Positions 59,296 through 64,000 of a stretch of DNA of 64,000 nucleotides are shown piece after piece (within the stretch, counting starts at the first letter, position 1; the number at the start of each line of letters is the position of its first letter). The position numbers were made by a program, and so were the translations under genes. The DNA lies in contig NZ_JABWRD020000001.1 of the NCBI RefSeq assembly GCF_014268785.2, positions 2,121,001 to 2,185,000 on the forward strand. Direction: 5' to 3'. The notes under the pieces are model-generated. The model saw only the letters and a list, made by a program, of their open reading frames with translations. It had not been told where the DNA came from and did no database searches. Origin of the DNA: Pseudomonas shirazensis. Lineage in GTDB: Bacteria > Pseudomonadota > Gammaproteobacteria > Pseudomonadales > Pseudomonadaceae.

Positions 59296-59564
59296 CCCCT
59301 TTGTATAAATTTATTTAAATCAATGACTTCGCGGATAGATGGGCGGCTATAGAAGCAGCGCTCGGGGATTGGCGTTGATTTTTTGACAGCAGCCCGGCAA
59401 GCTCGCAGCAAAGTGCCACTAGCGATCAGCTGCGCTGCAGTTTTTGCCGTGCAGGCCGACACAGGATACAGGCATCGTGCCTGGCGTCCGCCAAGCTGCA
59501 CTGTTCGCCCTCCAGCGAACTCACTACACTCATTGCAGCAAAACTTATTCATGAGGCGTTAACG
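59296..59564. other. Spacer between the tRNA promoter and the membrane protein gene, no gene seen
   Basis: This stretch of about 270 bases holds the UP-like A/T region of the tRNA promoter at its left end and the promoter region of the 59565 gene at its right end. An 86-codon minus-strand frame here shows no similarity and no ribosome binding site. Confidence 0.4.
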
Positions 59565-60332
59565 GTGACACCACTTCTGATCACTCTGCTCATCGTTGCC
59601 GGCATTGCCCTGCTGATCGTCATCGGCTACCTCAACAATGTGGTCGAGAACAGCAAGCTCGAACGCGCACGGCTGAAAATCGAGCTGGCCGAGCGTGCAC
59701 GCCGCTGCGGCGAAATCAACGAGACGTTCCCCGGGCAGCTGATGAGCCCGGCGCTGAAGCTGTTGATGACGCGCCTGGAACACAACGTCACGCAGCGCCA
59801 GCTGGCGGTGGACAAGAACAGCGCCCCCCTGAAAGCGCGCCTGGCCGAGCTGGAAGGTTTGATTGCGCTGGGCGACAAGCTGCCGGTGAACAACCCACCG
59901 AGCCCGATCCAGACCGAAGTCAAAGCCAAGGATGTGCGTTTCCTGCTGGAAGCACTGCACAATCAGATCGTGCGTGCCACCCAGGAAGGCTTCCTGGCCA
60001 GCAACGAGGGCAAGTACTGGGTCAAGGAAATCCGCCATATCCTGGTGCTGCTGCACATCGAGTTCTTCAACAACCTCGGCCAGCAGGCGCTCCAGCAAAA
60101 TCAGCCTGGTCAGGCGCGGTTGGCCTTCGAGCGCGGCGTGCAGTACCTGCGCAAGCAGCAGGAGCCCAAGCAGTATGAAGAGCAGTTGACCTACCTGGAG
60201 AAGCTGCTGGCCCGCGCCAACGCTATGGTGCTGGACCAGATGGAGCCTGCCGAGAGCGACAACAATGAGTTGACCGAAGGCCTCAAGACCGACGAGGAAG
60301 AGACTTGGAAGAAAAAGGTCATCTACGACTGA
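59565..60332 (+). CDS. Membrane-anchored conserved protein of unknown function
   Basis: The 255-residue product has an amino-terminal membrane helix (LLITLLIVAGIALLIVIGYL, about 4-23) and then a mostly helical, charged cytoplasmic or periplasmic part. Helices with QLAVDKNSAPLKARLAELEG and AEEQLTYLEKLL-type heptads suggest a coiled coil, and YWVKEIRHILVLLHIEFFN is a well-conserved-looking core. It is likely a conserved Pseudomonas protein, but I do not recognise a function. The start is GTG at 59565 after ATGAGGCG. A 13-bp palindrome terminator follows. Confidence 0.82.
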   Translation: MTPLLITLLIVAGIALLIVIGYLNNVVENSKLERARLKIELAERARRCGEINETFPGQLMSPALKLLMTRLEHNVTQRQLAVDKNSAPLKARLAELEGLIALGDKLPVNNPPSPIQTEVKAKDVRFLLEALHNQIVRATQEGFLASNEGKYWVKEIRHILVLLHIEFFNNLGQQALQQNQPGQARLAFERGVQYLRKQQEPKQYEEQLTYLEKLLARANAMVLDQMEPAESDNNELTEGLKTDEEETWKKKVIYD

Positions 60333-60359
60333 TTGGCATGCTGCATCGGTTGCAACACA

Positions 60360-60392
60360 GCACAAGGGGCCTGATCAGGCCCCTTGTCGTTT
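60360..60392 (+). terminator. Terminator at the convergent junction
   Basis: ACAAGGGGCCTGA and TCAGGCCCCTTGT form a perfect 26-base palindrome followed by CGTTTTC on the plus strand. It lies between the membrane protein gene and the sulfoxide reductase gene. Confidence 0.85.
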
Positions 60393-60875
60393 TCAGCAGT
60401 CGGTCAATTCCAGAAAGATCGCCGCCAATCGCTCCAGCCCCATCTGATCGGCCTCACTGAAACGCGCAAGCCTGGGACTGTCGAGGTCGAGCACGCCAAT
60501 CAGCCTGCCCTCCTTCACCAGCGGAATCACCAGTTCGCTCTGCGATGCACTGTCACAGGCGATATGCCCGGGAAACGCGTGCACGTCTTCCACCCGCTGG
60601 GTCTGCCGGCTAGCTGCAGCCGCACCGCACACGCCCTTGCCGAAGGGAATGCGCACGCAGGCCACCTGCCCCTGGAATGGGCCAAGTACCAGCTCTTCGT
60701 CACGGTTGATATAGAAGCCGGCCCAGTTCAGGTCATCCAGCTGGCTGTACAGGAATGCCGAGAACTGCGCGGCATTGGCGATGAAGTCGCGCTCGTCGGC
60801 AAACAGCGCCTGCGCTTGCGCGGCCAGCAGGTGGTAGCCGTCCAGGCCTGCGCCACTGGCATTGAGGTCGATCAT
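60393..60875 (-). CDS. GAF-domain free methionine-(R)-sulfoxide reductase
   Basis: The 160-residue protein is one GAF domain of the YebR/fRMsr type, which reduces free methionine-R-sulfoxide. LNWAGFYINRDEELVLGPFQGQVACVRIPFGKGVCGAA (seen in parts) carries two of the redox cysteines, and AFPGHIACDSASQSELVIPL the third. The start MIDLNASGAG at 60875 lies two bases before the DUF815 stop on the same strand; the longer frame upstream overlaps that gene and is not coding. Confidence 0.93.
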   Translation of the reverse strand: MIDLNASGAGLDGYHLLAAQAQALFADERDFIANAAQFSAFLYSQLDDLNWAGFYINRDEELVLGPFQGQVACVRIPFGKGVCGAAAASRQTQRVEDVHAFPGHIACDSASQSELVIPLVKEGRLIGVLDLDSPRLARFSEADQMGLERLAAIFLELTDC

Positions 60876-60876
60876 T

Positions 60877-61764
60877 TCAGTTTTGCTCCAGCAATTGCAG
60901 GCCGACCCAATAACGGGCGAACTGATAGGCACAGCGGCCGTTACGATTACCGCGTCCGGTGGCCCAGCGCACGGCGAGAATTTCCAGGGCTTCGTCGCGC
61001 TGCCATTGCAACCCGGCGGTACTGGCCAGTTGGCCGATCCAGTGCTCGACCACATCGAGGAAGTGCTCCTGGGTGAACGGGTAGAACGACAGCCACAGGC
61101 CGAAGCGGTCAGACAAGGCGATCTTGTCCTCCACCGCCTCGTTGGGGTGCAGCTCGCCGTCAACCATCTTCCAGTTTTCGTTGTCGCTCTGCTTCTCCGG
61201 CACCAGGTGGCGGCGGTTGGAGGTGGCGTACAGCAGGACGTTGTCCGGCGCCTGCTCCAGCGAGCCATCGAGCACGCTCTTGAGCACGCGGTAGTCGCCC
61301 TCGCCTGCTTCAAACGAGAGGTCATCGCAAAACAGCACGAAGCGTTGCTTGAGCTTGCTCAACTGCTCGACCACCCGCGGCAAGTCGGCCAGGTGATCGC
61401 GCTCGATCTCGATCAAGCGCAGACCGGCGCCGGCGTGCTCGGCGAGCAAAGCGCGCACCAGCGACGACTTGCCGGTGCCACGCGAGCCCCACAGCAGAGC
61501 GTGGTTGGCCGGCAGGCCGTTGATGAATTGATGGGTGTTGCGGCCGAGTTGATCGCGCTGCTTGTCGACCCCGATCAGGTCGGACAGACGCATGTCCAGG
61601 CTGACTTCCAGCGGCATCAGGTAGCCGCTGCGGCCATCGCGCTGCCAACGGGCAGCCAGGGTGGTGTCCCAGTCGATCTGCGGGCGCAGCGCGGGCAGCA
61701 GCGGTTCGAGCCGGGCGAGCACCGATTCGGCGCGCTCGAGAAAGGCGGTGAGGCGGGGGTCCAT
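60877..61764 (-). CDS. DUF815 AAA-type ATPase
   Basis: The 295-residue protein has Walker A (LLWGSRGTGKSSLVRAL near 92-107) and Walker B (VLFCDDLSF near 145-153), in the DUF815 family of AAA proteins. YATSNRRHLVP is the sensor 1 region and AGVDKQRDQL-like sequence (IGVDKQRDQLGRNT) precedes the P-loop. Its substrate is unknown. The gene lies directly upstream of the sulfoxide reductase gene, so the two may share a transcript. Confidence 0.9.
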   Translation of the reverse strand: MDPRLTAFLERAESVLARLEPLLPALRPQIDWDTTLAARWQRDGRSGYLMPLEVSLDMRLSDLIGVDKQRDQLGRNTHQFINGLPANHALLWGSRGTGKSSLVRALLAEHAGAGLRLIEIERDHLADLPRVVEQLSKLKQRFVLFCDDLSFEAGEGDYRVLKSVLDGSLEQAPDNVLLYATSNRRHLVPEKQSDNENWKMVDGELHPNEAVEDKIALSDRFGLWLSFYPFTQEHFLDVVEHWIGQLASTAGLQWQRDEALEILAVRWATGRGNRNGRCAYQFARYWVGLQLLEQN

Positions 61765-61882
61765 GGTGACTCCTGGTTAAAACGGATTCAGGGAAAGGCT
61801 GAATGTTTGACAGACCCACCAGCTGCCGAGATTGATCGGCTATGCTTGCGCAGCGCAGGAGCGCGAAACCGGCTTGGGATCC

Positions 61883-64000
<2,118 letters not shown>

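Overview
The window is a gamma-proteobacterial chromosome segment and almost certainly Pseudomonas, more likely the P. putida/P. fluorescens lineage than P. aeruginosa. The evidence is gene order (accD-trpF-truA-fimV-asd-leuB-leuD-leuC; holB-tmk-mltG-pabC-fabF-acpP-fabG-fabD-plsX-rpmF; rluC/rne-murB-ptp-kdsB-lpxK-exbD-exbB-comEC), high GC, IbpA of Pseudomonas type, and tRNA genes with encoded CCA ends. From memory of P. aeruginosa PAO1, the window joins blocks that lie apart there (PA3112-3122, PA3130-3140, PA2955-2985 and PA2811-2824). Nearly all of it is core housekeeping sequence. I see no prophage, insertion sequence, integron or CRISPR array, and no convincing undescribed system.

Layout. 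1-11.3 kb: start of accD, trpF, truA, the polar hub protein FimV, a catalytically dead-looking aspartate-semialdehyde dehydrogenase paralogue, asd, and leuB/leuD/leuC, with a LysR regulator divergent from leuC. 11.4-18.2 kb: a five-PAS GGDEF/EAL protein, the heat-shock chaperone ibpA with a sigma-32 promoter and a ROSE-type RNA thermometer, dusC, a thioesterase, and a TetR/hydrolase pair. 18.3-19.2 kb: three tandem Ala-Glu tRNA pairs behind one strong promoter. 19.3-27.5 kb: gltX, uvrB (with a LexA box), an aminotransferase, two conserved unknowns, a MoaA and a TetR regulator. About 27.7 kb: a probable RgsA small RNA.

27.8-41.1 kb: tatD, holB, tmk, mltG and the fatty-acid block pabC-fabF-acpP-fabG-fabD-plsX-rpmF-yceD on the minus strand, then maf (plus) and sppA, a HAD phosphatase and rluC (minus). 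41.1-45.2 kb: rne, with a leader of about 720 nt and a C-terminal region expanded by REERAP hexapeptide repeats. 45.2-52.1 kb: murB, a low-Mr phosphatase, kdsB, a Trm112-like protein, lpxK, exbD/exbB and comEC. 52.2-58.4 kb: a DUF2062 membrane protein overlapping a convergent ABC transporter pair, then a GST, fadE and a small conserved protein. 58.6-59.3 kb: a second tRNA array (3 Gly, 2 Glu). 59.5-64 kb: a membrane-anchored unknown, a GAF-type methionine sulfoxide reductase, a DUF815 ATPase and the start of a SagS-like hybrid histidine kinase that runs off the window.

Themes: envelope building (ACP-dependent fatty acids, KdsB, LpxK, MurB, MltG), translation (GltX with its own tRNA-Glu genes, L32, RluC, TruA, DusC) and RNA-level control (RNA thermometer, rne leader, RgsA). 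The observations most worth checking are the rne repeats and leader, the DUF2062/ABC overlap, the lost active-site residues of the Asd paralogue, and the apparent absence of pilZ between holB and tatD.
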